Part shown: in pieces, positions 37,119 to 45,737 of the stretch
Layout of the letters: every line of letters starts with the position of its first letter
How positions within the stretch are numbered: position 1 is the first letter of the stretch
From: Streptomyces sp. JHA26
GTDB lineage: Bacteria; Actinomycetota; Actinomycetes; Streptomycetales; Streptomycetaceae
Length of the DNA: 64,000 nucleotides
Direction of reading: 5' to 3'
Assembly (NCBI RefSeq): GCF_002005565.1
Contig: NZ_BDJC01000020.1
Span: 1 to 64,000, forward strand
Notes under the pieces: generated by a model
Seen by the model: the letters and a program-made list of their open reading frames with translations, nothing else
The model's database searches: none
Told to the model about the DNA's origin: nothing
Translations under genes and position numbers: made by a program

Positions 37119-38738
37119 ATGAAGAAGAGACTGTGTGTCGCGGGAGTCGTCCTCGGGATCCTCGTCACCTGCGGCACGCTGCCGGCGCACGCGTCCCCGG
37201 GCCCGCGACCGGGCGGCCGTGCTCTCCCGTTGGGCCCCTCCGACCTGTCCGAGTCCCGCACCACGACGACCCTGCAACCGGGCGTCATCCTCACCCGCAT
37301 CGTGCGCGGCGACGACGACCCGTCCCTGCGCTGGACGGTGGAGGTCTCCATCCCCGGCGGCGAGACCTCACCGGACCCCGACGCACCGCCGACCACGCTG
37401 AAGGACAGGGCGAGCGCCGACGAACTGGCCGCCCGACTGCGGCAGGACGGCTTCCAGGTCCGCGTCGAGGAGGTGACGACGGAGAGGACGGTCGACTACG
37501 CGGGCGGCACCCTCGGCTGGCGGGTCCGCGTCGGATCGTTCGACTCCCAGGCCGCCGCGACGGCCGAACGCACCCGCCTGCGAACGGCCGGACACACCGG
37601 ATCCGCCGTGTTCACCGGCTGGGACGGCGGCGCCGCCGACCGCGGCCCCTGGCACGTCGACGTGCTCACCATCGACCCGCACGCGTTCCGGGGAAAGCTG
37701 GAGGCCTCCTACGGCCCCGACATCGAGAACCGGGAGACCACCAGCGCCCTGGCGAACGCGGCCGGTGCGACGGCGGCGGTCAACGCCGGCTTCTTCGTCC
37801 TCGACCCGAAGGCGGGCGCCCCCGGCGACCCCACCGGAGTGGGCGTCTACGACGGACGCCTGCTCAGCGAACCGGTGAACGGCCGCCCGGCCCTGGTCAT
37901 CCACGACAACGGCAGACGGACGCAGATCGCCCGCTACACCTGGCGGGGCCGGATCACGACCCGCGGCACCTCGCTCCCCCTGAACGGCGTCAACCGCGTC
38001 CCCGGCCTGATCAGAAACTGCGGCGGCGGCGAGGGCGGCCGGCCCACGCCCCTCCCGCTGCACGACGTGACCTGCACGAACCCGGACGAACTCGTCGCCT
38101 TCACCCCCGACTACGGAGCGAAGACCCCGTCCGGCGAGGGCGTGGAGGCGGTACTGGACGCCCACGACCGGGTCGTGGAGCTGCGCTCACCGCGCGGCGG
38201 ACAGCTCCCGGAGGGTGGCACCTCGGTCCAGGCGACCGGCAACCGCGTCGCGGACCTGACGGCCCTGGCCCGCCCGGGCACCCGCGTGAACCTGGCGACG
38301 ACCCTGCTGGACGACCGGGGCAGGCGCGTCACGCCGTCCCCCGAGACCGACATCGTCAACGCCGCACCCGAACTGGTCCGCGACGGACGCCTCCACGTCA
38401 CCCCGGTCACCGACGGCATGGTCCGCCCGGACGACCCGAGCTGGTACTACGGCTGGGCCCACAAGCGCAACCCACGCACCCTCGCCGGAGTGGACGCGGC
38501 CGGCCGCACGGTGCTCATCACGGCCGACGGACGCAGCACCGAGGCCCTCGGCCTGAGCATCACGGAGAGCGCCAGGATCGCCAAGGCGCTCGGACTGCGC
38601 GACGCGGTCAACCTCGACGGAGGCGGCTCGACGACGATGGTGGCCGGTGGCAGGGTCATCAACGACCCGTCCGACGCGGCGGGCGAACGCCCGGTTGGGG
38701 ACGCCCTGTTGATCCTGCCCCGCCGCGACGGCGCCTGA
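37119..38738 (+). CDS. Secreted phosphodiester glycosidase family protein with SPOR-like domain
   Basis: The 539-residue protein has a Sec signal (KKRLCVAGVVLGILVTCGTL, cleavage after PAHA). Residues 100-165 are SPOR-like (LAARLRQDGFQVRVEEVTTE, GWRVRVGSFDSQAAATAERT), able to bind glycan or peptidoglycan. The C-terminal NAGPA-type domain carries AAVNAGFFVLDPKAG, TLAGVDAAGRTVLITADGRS and AVNLDGGGSTTMV, the active-site block of phosphodiester glycosidases related to the mammalian uncovering enzyme. It should remove sugar-phosphodiester groups from cell-wall glycans outside the cell. The next gene, a secreted esterase, lies 86 bases downstream on the same strand. Confidence 0.88.
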   Translation: MKKRLCVAGVVLGILVTCGTLPAHASPGPRPGGRALPLGPSDLSESRTTTTLQPGVILTRIVRGDDDPSLRWTVEVSIPGGETSPDPDAPPTTLKDRASADELAARLRQDGFQVRVEEVTTERTVDYAGGTLGWRVRVGSFDSQAAATAERTRLRTAGHTGSAVFTGWDGGAADRGPWHVDVLTIDPHAFRGKLEASYGPDIENRETTSALANAAGATAAVNAGFFVLDPKAGAPGDPTGVGVYDGRLLSEPVNGRPALVIHDNGRRTQIARYTWRGRITTRGTSLPLNGVNRVPGLIRNCGGGEGGRPTPLPLHDVTCTNPDELVAFTPDYGAKTPSGEGVEAVLDAHDRVVELRSPRGGQLPEGGTSVQATGNRVADLTALARPGTRVNLATTLLDDRGRRVTPSPETDIVNAAPELVRDGRLHVTPVTDGMVRPDDPSWYYGWAHKRNPRTLAGVDAAGRTVLITADGRSTEALGLSITESARIAKALGLRDAVNLDGGGSTTMVAGGRVINDPSDAAGERPVGDALLILPRRDGA

Positions 38739-38824
38739 CCCGGACCTCCACGACCGACCACAGGACGCACCACCGCACCACCGCACCACCGCACCACGAA
38801 CAGCAACCCACCCAGGGAGCCGCC

Positions 38825-39853
38825 GTGTTCGCGAACGTGCTCACCGTCCTCGGCCCGTCGCGAGCGAGACTCCTCCTGGTCCTCGCCGTACTGCTGGCCG
38901 TCCTGACGCCGACGGCACCCGGAGCCCTGGCCGCCGGGAAACCGCGGGCCGGCGCCACCCGCCCCGGCGCGGAGGTCGTCGCCGTCACCCGGGTCGCGGA
39001 CCGGCAGGTCGACCTGTCGGTCCGGTCCACGGCCCTCGGCGGCCGCACCGTCGACGTCCGCCTGCTCACCCCCGACGGCTGGAACCCGCACGACCGGCGC
39101 CACCGGCAGCACTGGCCCACCCTCTGGCTCCTGCACGGCTGCTGCGGCGACTACACGTCGTGGACGAGCATGACGGACCTGGCGCGGACCGACAGCCTGC
39201 GCGACGTCCTCGTCGTCATGCCCGAGGCGGGCTGGAACGGCTGGTACAGCGACTGGTGGAACCACGGCGAGGGCGGCGACCCGGCCTGGGAGACCTTCCA
39301 CACCGGGGAACTGCGCCGCCTCCTGGAACGCGACTGGGGCGCGGGCCCCGACCGTGCGGTCGCCGGCCTGTCGATGGGAGGCCAGGGCGCCCTGCTGTAC
39401 GCCGCCCGGCACCCGGGGATGTTCAGGGCGACGGCGGCGTTCTCCGGCTCCGCCCACCCCCTCCTCGACGACGAGTCGGTCGACCGCATCATGGGCTTCT
39501 TCGCCGGCCAGAACACCGACCCGCTCCGCGTCTGGGGCGACCCGGTGGCCCAGCGCCGGATCTGGGAGGCCCACGACCCGTACCACCTGGCGAAACGACT
39601 CCGCTCGATCCCGGTCTACCTGTCCTGCGGCGACGGCACCACCGGCCCCCTGGACGCACCGGGCGCCACGAGCGCCCTGGAGGCCGACTTCAACCGGCAG
39701 AACCACGCACTGGCGGGGGAGCTGCGCAGGGTGGGGGCGCGGCACCTGACGACCCACTTCTACGGGCCGGGGACGCACGGCTGGGCGTACTGGGAGCGGG
39801 AGCTGCACGCGTCGCTGCCGATGCTGCTCGGGGCCCTGGGGGTCGACGACTGA
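38825..39853 (+). CDS. Secreted esterase (esterase D / antigen 85-like alpha/beta hydrolase)
   Basis: GTG 38825 follows AGGGAG. The 342-residue product has a signal peptide (LLLVLAVLLAVLTPTAPGAL, cleavage near ALAAG). The alpha/beta hydrolase domain shows WPTLWLLHGCCGDYTSWTSM (oxyanion region), GLSMGGQGALLYAARHP with the nucleophile Ser, and FYGPGTHGWAYWERELH with the catalytic His. It belongs to the putative esterase family that includes mycolyltransferases and feruloyl esterases; the substrate is unknown. It probably follows the phosphodiester glycosidase gene in one transcript. Confidence 0.88.
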   Translation: MFANVLTVLGPSRARLLLVLAVLLAVLTPTAPGALAAGKPRAGATRPGAEVVAVTRVADRQVDLSVRSTALGGRTVDVRLLTPDGWNPHDRRHRQHWPTLWLLHGCCGDYTSWTSMTDLARTDSLRDVLVVMPEAGWNGWYSDWWNHGEGGDPAWETFHTGELRRLLERDWGAGPDRAVAGLSMGGQGALLYAARHPGMFRATAAFSGSAHPLLDDESVDRIMGFFAGQNTDPLRVWGDPVAQRRIWEAHDPYHLAKRLRSIPVYLSCGDGTTGPLDAPGATSALEADFNRQNHALAGELRRVGARHLTTHFYGPGTHGWAYWERELHASLPMLLGALGVDD

Positions 39854-39932
39854 CCCGGACGCGCCGCGTCCCGACACCCTTTCTCACGCGGCCGCTTCGC
39901 CGTGGCCGGCACGGGCGAGCGACCGGCCCTGT

Positions 39933-39989
39933 CGTTGACGCCGTCAACGGCCATCCTTCATTGAACGTCATCGCACCTCTGTGTACCGT
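39933..39989 (+). promoter_or_regulatory. Promoter and inverted repeat ahead of the second methylase fusion
   Basis: CGTTGAC-GCC-GTCAACG (39933-39949) is a perfect 7-bp inverted repeat. TTGAAC (39961-39966) and TACCGT (39984-39989) are 17 bases apart. The ATG at 39997 lies 7 bases after the -10 box, so the transcript should begin at or within a base or two of the start codon (leaderless). Confidence 0.6.
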
Positions 39990-39996
39990 AGGGCGT

Positions 39997-41655
39997 ATGC
40001 CAGAGACCCCGACGACGTCGGCGAACCCATCGGTCACCGGTTCCGAGATCGCCCGTATCGCGGGTGTCACCCGTGCCGCCGTGTCCAACTGGCGGCGACG
40101 GTACGACGACTTCCCCGCGCCGGTCGGCGGCGGCGCCAACAGCCCCCTGTTCGACCTCGCCGAAGTGCAGGCGTGGCTGGACAAGCAGAGCAAGGGGCAG
40201 GGCGTCACCGACGAGGTCCAGCTCTGGCAGGTGTTGCGCGGGGCCTACGGCGACGACATCCTCGGCGGGCTCGCCGACGTGGCACAGGCCCTCGCGGACC
40301 CCCACAAGGAGGTGCCCGCCGCGCTCCCCGACCAGGCCGTCCGGCTCGCCCGGCAGATGGCGGGCAGCGGTTCCGCCGCCGACGTGGTCAACGGCCTCGC
40401 CGAGCGCTTCACCGAGTCCGTGCGGCGAGCCGGCTCCGACCAGGTGACCTCGCCCCGCGTGGTGCGGGCCGTCCGGCACTTCGCGGGGGACGTCGCACCC
40501 GACGCGGTCCTCCTCGACCCCGCCTGCGGCATCGGCACGCTCCTGCTCGCCCTCGGCGCCGGGCAGGGCGCACGACGGTACGGCCAGGAAGTGGACGCCC
40601 GCAGCGCCCGCCTCGCGCAGTCGCGAGCCGACCTCGCCGGCCTCTCCCGCGTCGAGATCCAGCAGGGCGACTCGCTGCGCGCCGACCGGTGGTCCGGCGT
40701 CAAGGCCGACCTCGTCGTCTGCGACCCGCCGGTCAGCGACACCGACTGGGGCAGGGAGGAGCTCCTCCTCGACCCCCGCTGGGAACTCGGCACGCCCTCC
40801 CGCGCAGAGGGCGAACTCGCCTGGCTCCAGCACGCCTACGCGCACACCGCGCCGGGTGGCCGTGTCGTGATGGTCATGCCCGCCTCGGTGGCGTACCGCA
40901 AGGCCGGCCGTCGCATCCGGGCCGAGCTCGTGCGCCGGGGCATCCTCACCCAGGTCACGGCCCTGGCCCCCGGTACGGCTGCCGCGCACTCCCTCCCCGT
41001 CCACCTGTGGCACCTGCGGCGGCCGCGGACGCCGGACGACACGGCCGCCACCGTACGCATGGTCGACCTCACGTCCAACGACCCGGACGGCCCCTTGCAG
41101 CCCCGGCCCCAGCAGATCACCGAGGTTCCCCAGATCGACCTGCTCGACGACACGGTCGACCTCACCCCGAGCCGCCACGTCGAGGAGTCCCACCGCGACT
41201 ACGTCACGGAGTACGACACCCTGCGCCAGGAGCTCACCGAACACGTACGGCGCCTGACCGCACTGCTGCCCGCCCTCGTCGCCGGCGACGGCACCGGCAC
41301 CCTGGACGGACCCAGCGTCAGCGTGGCCGACCTGGCCAGGGCCGGGCTGATCGAGTTCGCCGATCCGGAACCGGTCTCGGTCAGCGACCAGCTCGACACC
41401 GACTTCCTCCAGGGTTTCCTGCACAGCGCCGCCAACAGCCGCCGCTCCACGACCGCCAGCGGCACCTTCCGCCTCGACAGCAAGGGCGCCCGCATCCCGC
41501 AGATGGACATCACCGCGCAACGCGGGTACGGCGCCGCCTTCCACGCGCTGCGCGAGTTCGAGGAGCGGTCGCGCAGGGTGGCGGAACTCAGCCGCCAGAT
41601 CGCGGCACTGGCCCGCGACGGACTGAGCAACGGGGCGCTGAAACCGGGCACGTGA
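39997..41655 (+). CDS. HTH/N6-adenine methylase/HsdS-like fusion with altered motif IV (defence island 2)
   Basis: The 552-residue protein is organised like the one at 18347-20482. It has an HTH at 14-34 (TGSEIARIAGVTRAAVSNWR), a methyltransferase domain with motif I DPACGIG (174-180), and a C-terminal part ending GARIPQMDITAQRGYGAAFH and a coiled helix. At motif IV it reads CDPPV (242-246) instead of D/N-PP-Y/F. Loss of the aromatic residue that stacks on the flipped adenine suggests weak or no methylation, so it may only bind DNA and AdoMet. It is 150 residues shorter in the target-recognition part than its paralogue. It heads a two-gene block with the EVE-like protein. Confidence 0.85.
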   Translation: MPETPTTSANPSVTGSEIARIAGVTRAAVSNWRRRYDDFPAPVGGGANSPLFDLAEVQAWLDKQSKGQGVTDEVQLWQVLRGAYGDDILGGLADVAQALADPHKEVPAALPDQAVRLARQMAGSGSAADVVNGLAERFTESVRRAGSDQVTSPRVVRAVRHFAGDVAPDAVLLDPACGIGTLLLALGAGQGARRYGQEVDARSARLAQSRADLAGLSRVEIQQGDSLRADRWSGVKADLVVCDPPVSDTDWGREELLLDPRWELGTPSRAEGELAWLQHAYAHTAPGGRVVMVMPASVAYRKAGRRIRAELVRRGILTQVTALAPGTAAAHSLPVHLWHLRRPRTPDDTAATVRMVDLTSNDPDGPLQPRPQQITEVPQIDLLDDTVDLTPSRHVEESHRDYVTEYDTLRQELTEHVRRLTALLPALVAGDGTGTLDGPSVSVADLARAGLIEFADPEPVSVSDQLDTDFLQGFLHSAANSRRSTTASGTFRLDSKGARIPQMDITAQRGYGAAFHALREFEERSRRVAELSRQIAALARDGLSNGALKPGT

Positions 41656-41763
41656 CGCCCCTGTCGAAAACGTGTACGCACATCCCCCGGGTGTCTGGCA
41701 CGATGAGACGCTGCTTCGAAGTGTCTTCACGCGGGCCGAGTGTCCTGGACGAGGGGGATGTGC

Positions 41764-42162
41764 ATGGCGGACTGGATCTACATCCTCGATCCCCGCAGGG
41801 ACACGCTGGACGGTGAGTCGCCCGACAAGGAGACGATTCTCCAATTGGCGCAGGAAGAGCCCGAGTTGGAACTCTGGCTCGGTCGCCGCAACCGTATGGA
41901 GCCCGGCGACCGCCTCTGGTTGTACTTTGCCCGGCCCGAGTCCGCGGTCGCCGCGGTGGCCGAGGTCGACGAGGAGCCCCGCCCGGACGACGAGGACCCC
42001 GGGACCCCCTTCCTCGTCCCCGTCACCCTGCTGCCCGAGGCGACGAAGTCGCTCCACCGCGACCCGGTGGGCCGGGACGAACTGGGCCTGGGCCAGGTGC
42101 GGTCGGTCCAGAAGGTGAAGCCGGAGGCGCTGACGGTACTGCTGGCGCGTGCGGGGCTGTAG
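41764..42162 (+). CDS. EVE/PUA-like domain protein (defence island 2)
   Basis: The ATG at 41764 follows GAGGGGG. The 132-residue protein begins MADWIYILDPRRDTLDG and contains ELELWLGRRNRMEPGDRLWL then YFARPESAVAAVAEVDEEP, the layout of a PUA/EVE fold (a strand, then a basic loop, GDRLWLY and a beta hairpin). EVE domains read modified bases in DNA and are frequent in restriction systems. It lies 108 bases downstream of the methylase fusion and is convergent with the helicase. A 14-mer in front of it (41664-41677) recurs ahead of the other EVE-like gene. Confidence 0.7.
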   Translation: MADWIYILDPRRDTLDGESPDKETILQLAQEEPELELWLGRRNRMEPGDRLWLYFARPESAVAAVAEVDEEPRPDDEDPGTPFLVPVTLLPEATKSLHRDPVGRDELGLGQVRSVQKVKPEALTVLLARAGL

Positions 42163-42358
42163 CACGGCCGACATGCGTCGGCCGTCGCGTACCGGCCGCC
42201 GTGCGCCGGTGTGGCCCGCGCAGGGCGAGCCGCACCAGTGGTGGTAGCTGGAGGCGGCGGGTCACGGACAGGAGGCGCACGTCACCTCGGCGAGCTCGTC
42301 CTCGGTGAGGGCACCGGACACGTGCATCAGGCTGTCGGCTCCTCAGCGCAGAGGGGAC

Positions 42359-44488
42359 TCAACCCGGCAGGAACGGGCTGGCCGTCCCGCTCCAGGACAC
42401 CGCGAGCGCCTCCCGTGCCCTCGTGCACGCCACGAACAGCAGGCACCGCTCCCGCAGCAGATCCGACTCGTGCTGCAGGACGTCCACGGAGGCCGGCGTC
42501 ACCTCCCGGCCGAACGGCACCGCACCGGCGGTCACACCGAGCACCGCCACGCACCGGAACTCCAGCCCCTTCATGGCGTGCATGGTGGCGAGCCGCACCC
42601 CGTCCACCTCGGCGCCCGCGTTGTCCCTGACCCGGACCACCGGCACCCCGGCCGCGGCGAGCCTGTCGTAGGCCTTGTCGAGCAGGACGTTGAACCGGGC
42701 GCACACGCCGATCTCCGCGGGCCGGATGCCCCGCGCGACCCAGTCCTGGACGCGCGCGACGAGCGCCGCGACCTCCTCCTGCTCCGACCCGTACCCCGCC
42801 GTGTGCGGTCTGCGTCCGTGCAGCAGCGACCGGTAGCCGGCCAGCGTGTCGTGGCCGTCGCCGCCCAGGTCCTCCACCGTCACCGGGCTCAGCAGGCCGG
42901 TGGACCAGGTCAGGATCTCCTCCGTGCTGCGGTAGTTGAGCCGCAGCCGGTGGGTGCGCCCGGTCACCGCGATGCCCAGGGAACCGAGGGACACCTTCGA
43001 GTCGTAGATGCGCTGGTGCGGATCGCCCGTGAGGAACAGGTCGTCGCTGCCGGGGGCCACCGCGCCCCGCAGCACCCGCCACTGAGCGGGGTGCAGGTCC
43101 TGCGCCTCGTCCACCACCACGTGGTCGTGCGTGGGCGACGACGCCGCCAGCAGCTCGGCCGCCCGCGCGCACACCTTCAGGTACGTCGTCTCCTTCCGCT
43201 CCCGCAGCATCGCCTCGAACAGCTCCACCGCGGGCCACAGCCGCTCCCGCCTGCCCGGGGACAGGGCGCTGCCCCGGCCGCGCCGCGAGGCCGCGAGATA
43301 GTCGTCCAGCGTGCGCAGGTCCTGCGCGAGGACGACGTGCCGGTACTCCTGGGCGAGGAACTGCTCGGTCCACGGCAGCCCGAGCCTCTTGACCACCCGC
43401 TGCCACACCTGCCGCTCCTCGCGGTCGCCGACGGGCGAGGGCGCCTTGCCGTCGAGACGGGTGACGACGCCGTGCGCGTAGGCGTTGACCGTCGTCACGT
43501 CCACCCGCCCCAGCAGTTCCTCGTCACCGTCCAGGAGCAGCGACAGGTTCTCGCGCAGGGTCGCCGCCAGCGCGTTGGTGTACGTCGTGAGCAGGACCCG
43601 GGTGTCCGCGGAGCGGCCGAGCAGATGCTTGACGCGGTGCAGGGCGGCGACCGTCTTCCCGGTCCCGGGACCCCCGGTGACCTGCACCGGGCCGCCGTAG
43701 GACACCCGGTAGGCGACCCGCCGCTGCGAGGGGTGCAGGAAGACCCGCCAGGCCGCGAACGGCTTCTCCAGGATGTCGGCGAGTTCCTCCGGTCCGGTGA
43801 CCAGGGTGATCCGGCTGGTGGTGTTGGCGATCGCGGCCGCGAGGCTCTCGTCCGGATCGGGGCCGGCGGCCACCGGCCGGCGCACCGCGACGACGTCCCG
43901 GTAGACCTCCTCGGGGCCGAACCCCTCCGCGAGGTACTGCAGCACCTCGAACTGGTCCTCCGGCAGCAGCGTCCCGAACGCCTCGAGCTGGGGTTTGTCG
44001 ATGACGGTCCGCACCGCGCGCAGCACCTGGTCGTCGAGGCCCAGCTCCCGCAGCACGGTGTCCGAGTACCGCGCGAACAGCAGCGAGGGCGCGGCGGCCG
44101 CGGCCTTCTCCAGCTGCGGAGTCAGCTGCTCGATGGCCACCACGTTGCGGACCTCGAGCGCCCGCGTCGCCGAGTTCGTGGTGTAGAGCCGTTTGGCGGC
44201 CCAGGTGTAGGCGTCGTCGTGCGGGACGACGTTGACGAGCAGGAACACGTCGCTGCCGTCGTCGGGAGCGAGGACGACACCGCGCCAGAAGTCGTTGATC
44301 CGGATGGTCCGCATCCGCGGATCACGGGCTTTCTCGACGGACTCCAGGTGCAGCCCCTTGTCCGCCTGCAGCTCGGGAACGGTGAGCTGCTGGAACTTCT
44401 GCATCGCCTTGCGCACGCCGGCCCGCACGGGTTTCTCCAGGAGGTCGTAGCTCTCCCAGAAACTGTTGGCGAACGCCAGCTGCGGCAC
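42359..44488 (-). CDS. UvrD/Rep-like DNA helicase with N-terminal RelE/ParE-like domain (defence island 2)
   Basis: GTG 44488 follows GGGAGG by 8 bases, giving 709 residues. The first 90 (LAFANSFWESYDLLEKPVRA, DPRMRTIRINDFWRGVVLAP, VFLLVNVVPHDDAYTWA) look like a RelE/ParE toxin fold. A superfamily 1 helicase follows: VTGGPGTGKTVAALHRVKHL (Walker A), VVVDEAQDLHPAQW (motif II), GDPHQRIYDSK (motif III), RLNYRSTEEI (motif IV) and TMHAMKGLEFRCVAV (motif V), with ACTRAREAL (VI) at the end. It should unwind DNA with ATP. It is the last gene of the coiled-coil/McrB/McrC operon, 40 bases after mcrC. Confidence 0.88.
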   Translation of the reverse strand: MPQLAFANSFWESYDLLEKPVRAGVRKAMQKFQQLTVPELQADKGLHLESVEKARDPRMRTIRINDFWRGVVLAPDDGSDVFLLVNVVPHDDAYTWAAKRLYTTNSATRALEVRNVVAIEQLTPQLEKAAAAAPSLLFARYSDTVLRELGLDDQVLRAVRTVIDKPQLEAFGTLLPEDQFEVLQYLAEGFGPEEVYRDVVAVRRPVAAGPDPDESLAAAIANTTSRITLVTGPEELADILEKPFAAWRVFLHPSQRRVAYRVSYGGPVQVTGGPGTGKTVAALHRVKHLLGRSADTRVLLTTYTNALAATLRENLSLLLDGDEELLGRVDVTTVNAYAHGVVTRLDGKAPSPVGDREERQVWQRVVKRLGLPWTEQFLAQEYRHVVLAQDLRTLDDYLAASRRGRGSALSPGRRERLWPAVELFEAMLRERKETTYLKVCARAAELLAASSPTHDHVVVDEAQDLHPAQWRVLRGAVAPGSDDLFLTGDPHQRIYDSKVSLGSLGIAVTGRTHRLRLNYRSTEEILTWSTGLLSPVTVEDLGGDGHDTLAGYRSLLHGRRPHTAGYGSEQEEVAALVARVQDWVARGIRPAEIGVCARFNVLLDKAYDRLAAAGVPVVRVRDNAGAEVDGVRLATMHAMKGLEFRCVAVLGVTAGAVPFGREVTPASVDVLQHESDLLRERCLLFVACTRAREALAVSWSGTASPFLPG

Positions 44489-44528
44489 GACGTGCCCTCC
44501 CCACCCCGGACGGTCACTGCGGAGCCGA

Positions 44529-45737
44529 TCATACGCGTGACCTGCCGATCAGCCGCTCGGCCACCTCCCCGACCTCGGCCAGCAGCCCCACCGGTTCCTG
44601 GTCGAGGTCCAGGGCGTGCTGGTGGAGGACGGTGCCCGCGTGCCGCACCCGGTGGGCGGCGTGACCGGCGTTGCCCTTCGCGTACACCAGGTGCCCCTCG
44701 CCGAGTCCGAGGGCGGTGCAGTAGGCGAGCATCTGGTACAGGTCGGCGTCCGGGTAGCCGCCCCGTCTCTCCGCCTTGTACTTGGCGTCGGCCACCGCGC
44801 ACGGCGCGCGGTCGGGCCCGTAGAGGACGAGGTCCGGCCTCATCCGGACGGTCCGCGCCTCGTCCAGGTGGAGCGGGTCCTGGAACCGCGCGACGTACCC
44901 GGAACCGCGCAGCGCCTCCCGCAGGGCGACGGTCACGAAGTCCTCGAAGAGCTTGTTCATGTCGAACAGGAACCCCTCGACGCGCAGCCCGCCGGGCCCG
45001 TGCTCCGGGGAGGCGCCCTCCAGCACGGCCCGCGCCAGCCGCAGGGCGTGGTGGTACCGGGCGTTGAGCCGGCTCGGCCGCCACTCGGGCAGGGGCCGGC
45101 CGCGCACGAGCACCGTGACGTCCGCCAGCCGCGCCCGCTGGTGCAGCAGCCGCCGGCGCACCTCGCGCGGCACGCCGGGCAGCCGCAGCAGCCGCTCGAC
45201 GGCCGCCCGCAGGATCCGGTTCTCCGCGATGTCCGTGGTGAAGTCGTCGTACGCCACCTCCACCGGCGGCGTCGCCCCGAACCGGCGCCGTATCTGCTCG
45301 GCCTCCCGGATCCGCCCCCGCACGACCGGCGAGGTCTCCTCCGTCATCCGGTAGCCCTGCAACAGCCCCTGCCGCAGGGCCCGGTCCACCTGTCGTTCCA
45401 CGGCGTGGGCGAGCGCGGGCAGCACCTCCCGGTGCTCGGCCACGTCGACCTCGCCGTCCCGCCAGGCACCGGCGGGGTCGAGGCTGTAACCGAGCAGGAA
45501 GAACAGACGGACGATCGGCACCTTGGGCACGATCCGGACCGTCAGCCGGTCGTGCCCCGGCACCGCGACCGCGACGGCCCCGACCTTGCTGCCGGCCCGC
45601 AGCGACCAGCGCCCGGGGGAGTACGGGTCCGGCGCGGCGTCCACGACCCGCAGGGCCGCGAGCGCCCGCCCCACGTCGTCCGGCAGGGCCACACCGACCG
45701 CCGGCGCGTGCTCGACGAGCTCGACGACCGGCGTCAC
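44529..45737 (-). CDS. mcrC: McrC family protein (5-methylcytosine restriction nuclease subunit)
   Basis: The GTG at 45737 overlaps the McrB stop as GTGA, giving 402 residues. It begins VTPVVELVEHAPAVGVALP. The N-terminal beta region (GSKVGAVAVAVPGHDRLTVR, IVPKVPIVRLFFLLGYSLDP) is typical of McrC. The C-terminal nuclease core has RMRPDLVLYGPDRAPCAVAD then AKYKAERRGG, which is the PD-(D/E)xK site (Asp, then Asp-Ala-Lys). With McrB hexamers it would cleave DNA carrying modified cytosines. It lies between mcrB and the helicase on one transcript. Confidence 0.88.
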   Translation of the reverse strand: MTPVVELVEHAPAVGVALPDDVGRALAALRVVDAAPDPYSPGRWSLRAGSKVGAVAVAVPGHDRLTVRIVPKVPIVRLFFLLGYSLDPAGAWRDGEVDVAEHREVLPALAHAVERQVDRALRQGLLQGYRMTEETSPVVRGRIREAEQIRRRFGATPPVEVAYDDFTTDIAENRILRAAVERLLRLPGVPREVRRRLLHQRARLADVTVLVRGRPLPEWRPSRLNARYHHALRLARAVLEGASPEHGPGGLRVEGFLFDMNKLFEDFVTVALREALRGSGYVARFQDPLHLDEARTVRMRPDLVLYGPDRAPCAVADAKYKAERRGGYPDADLYQMLAYCTALGLGEGHLVYAKGNAGHAAHRVRHAGTVLHQHALDLDQEPVGLLAEVGEVAERLIGRSRV

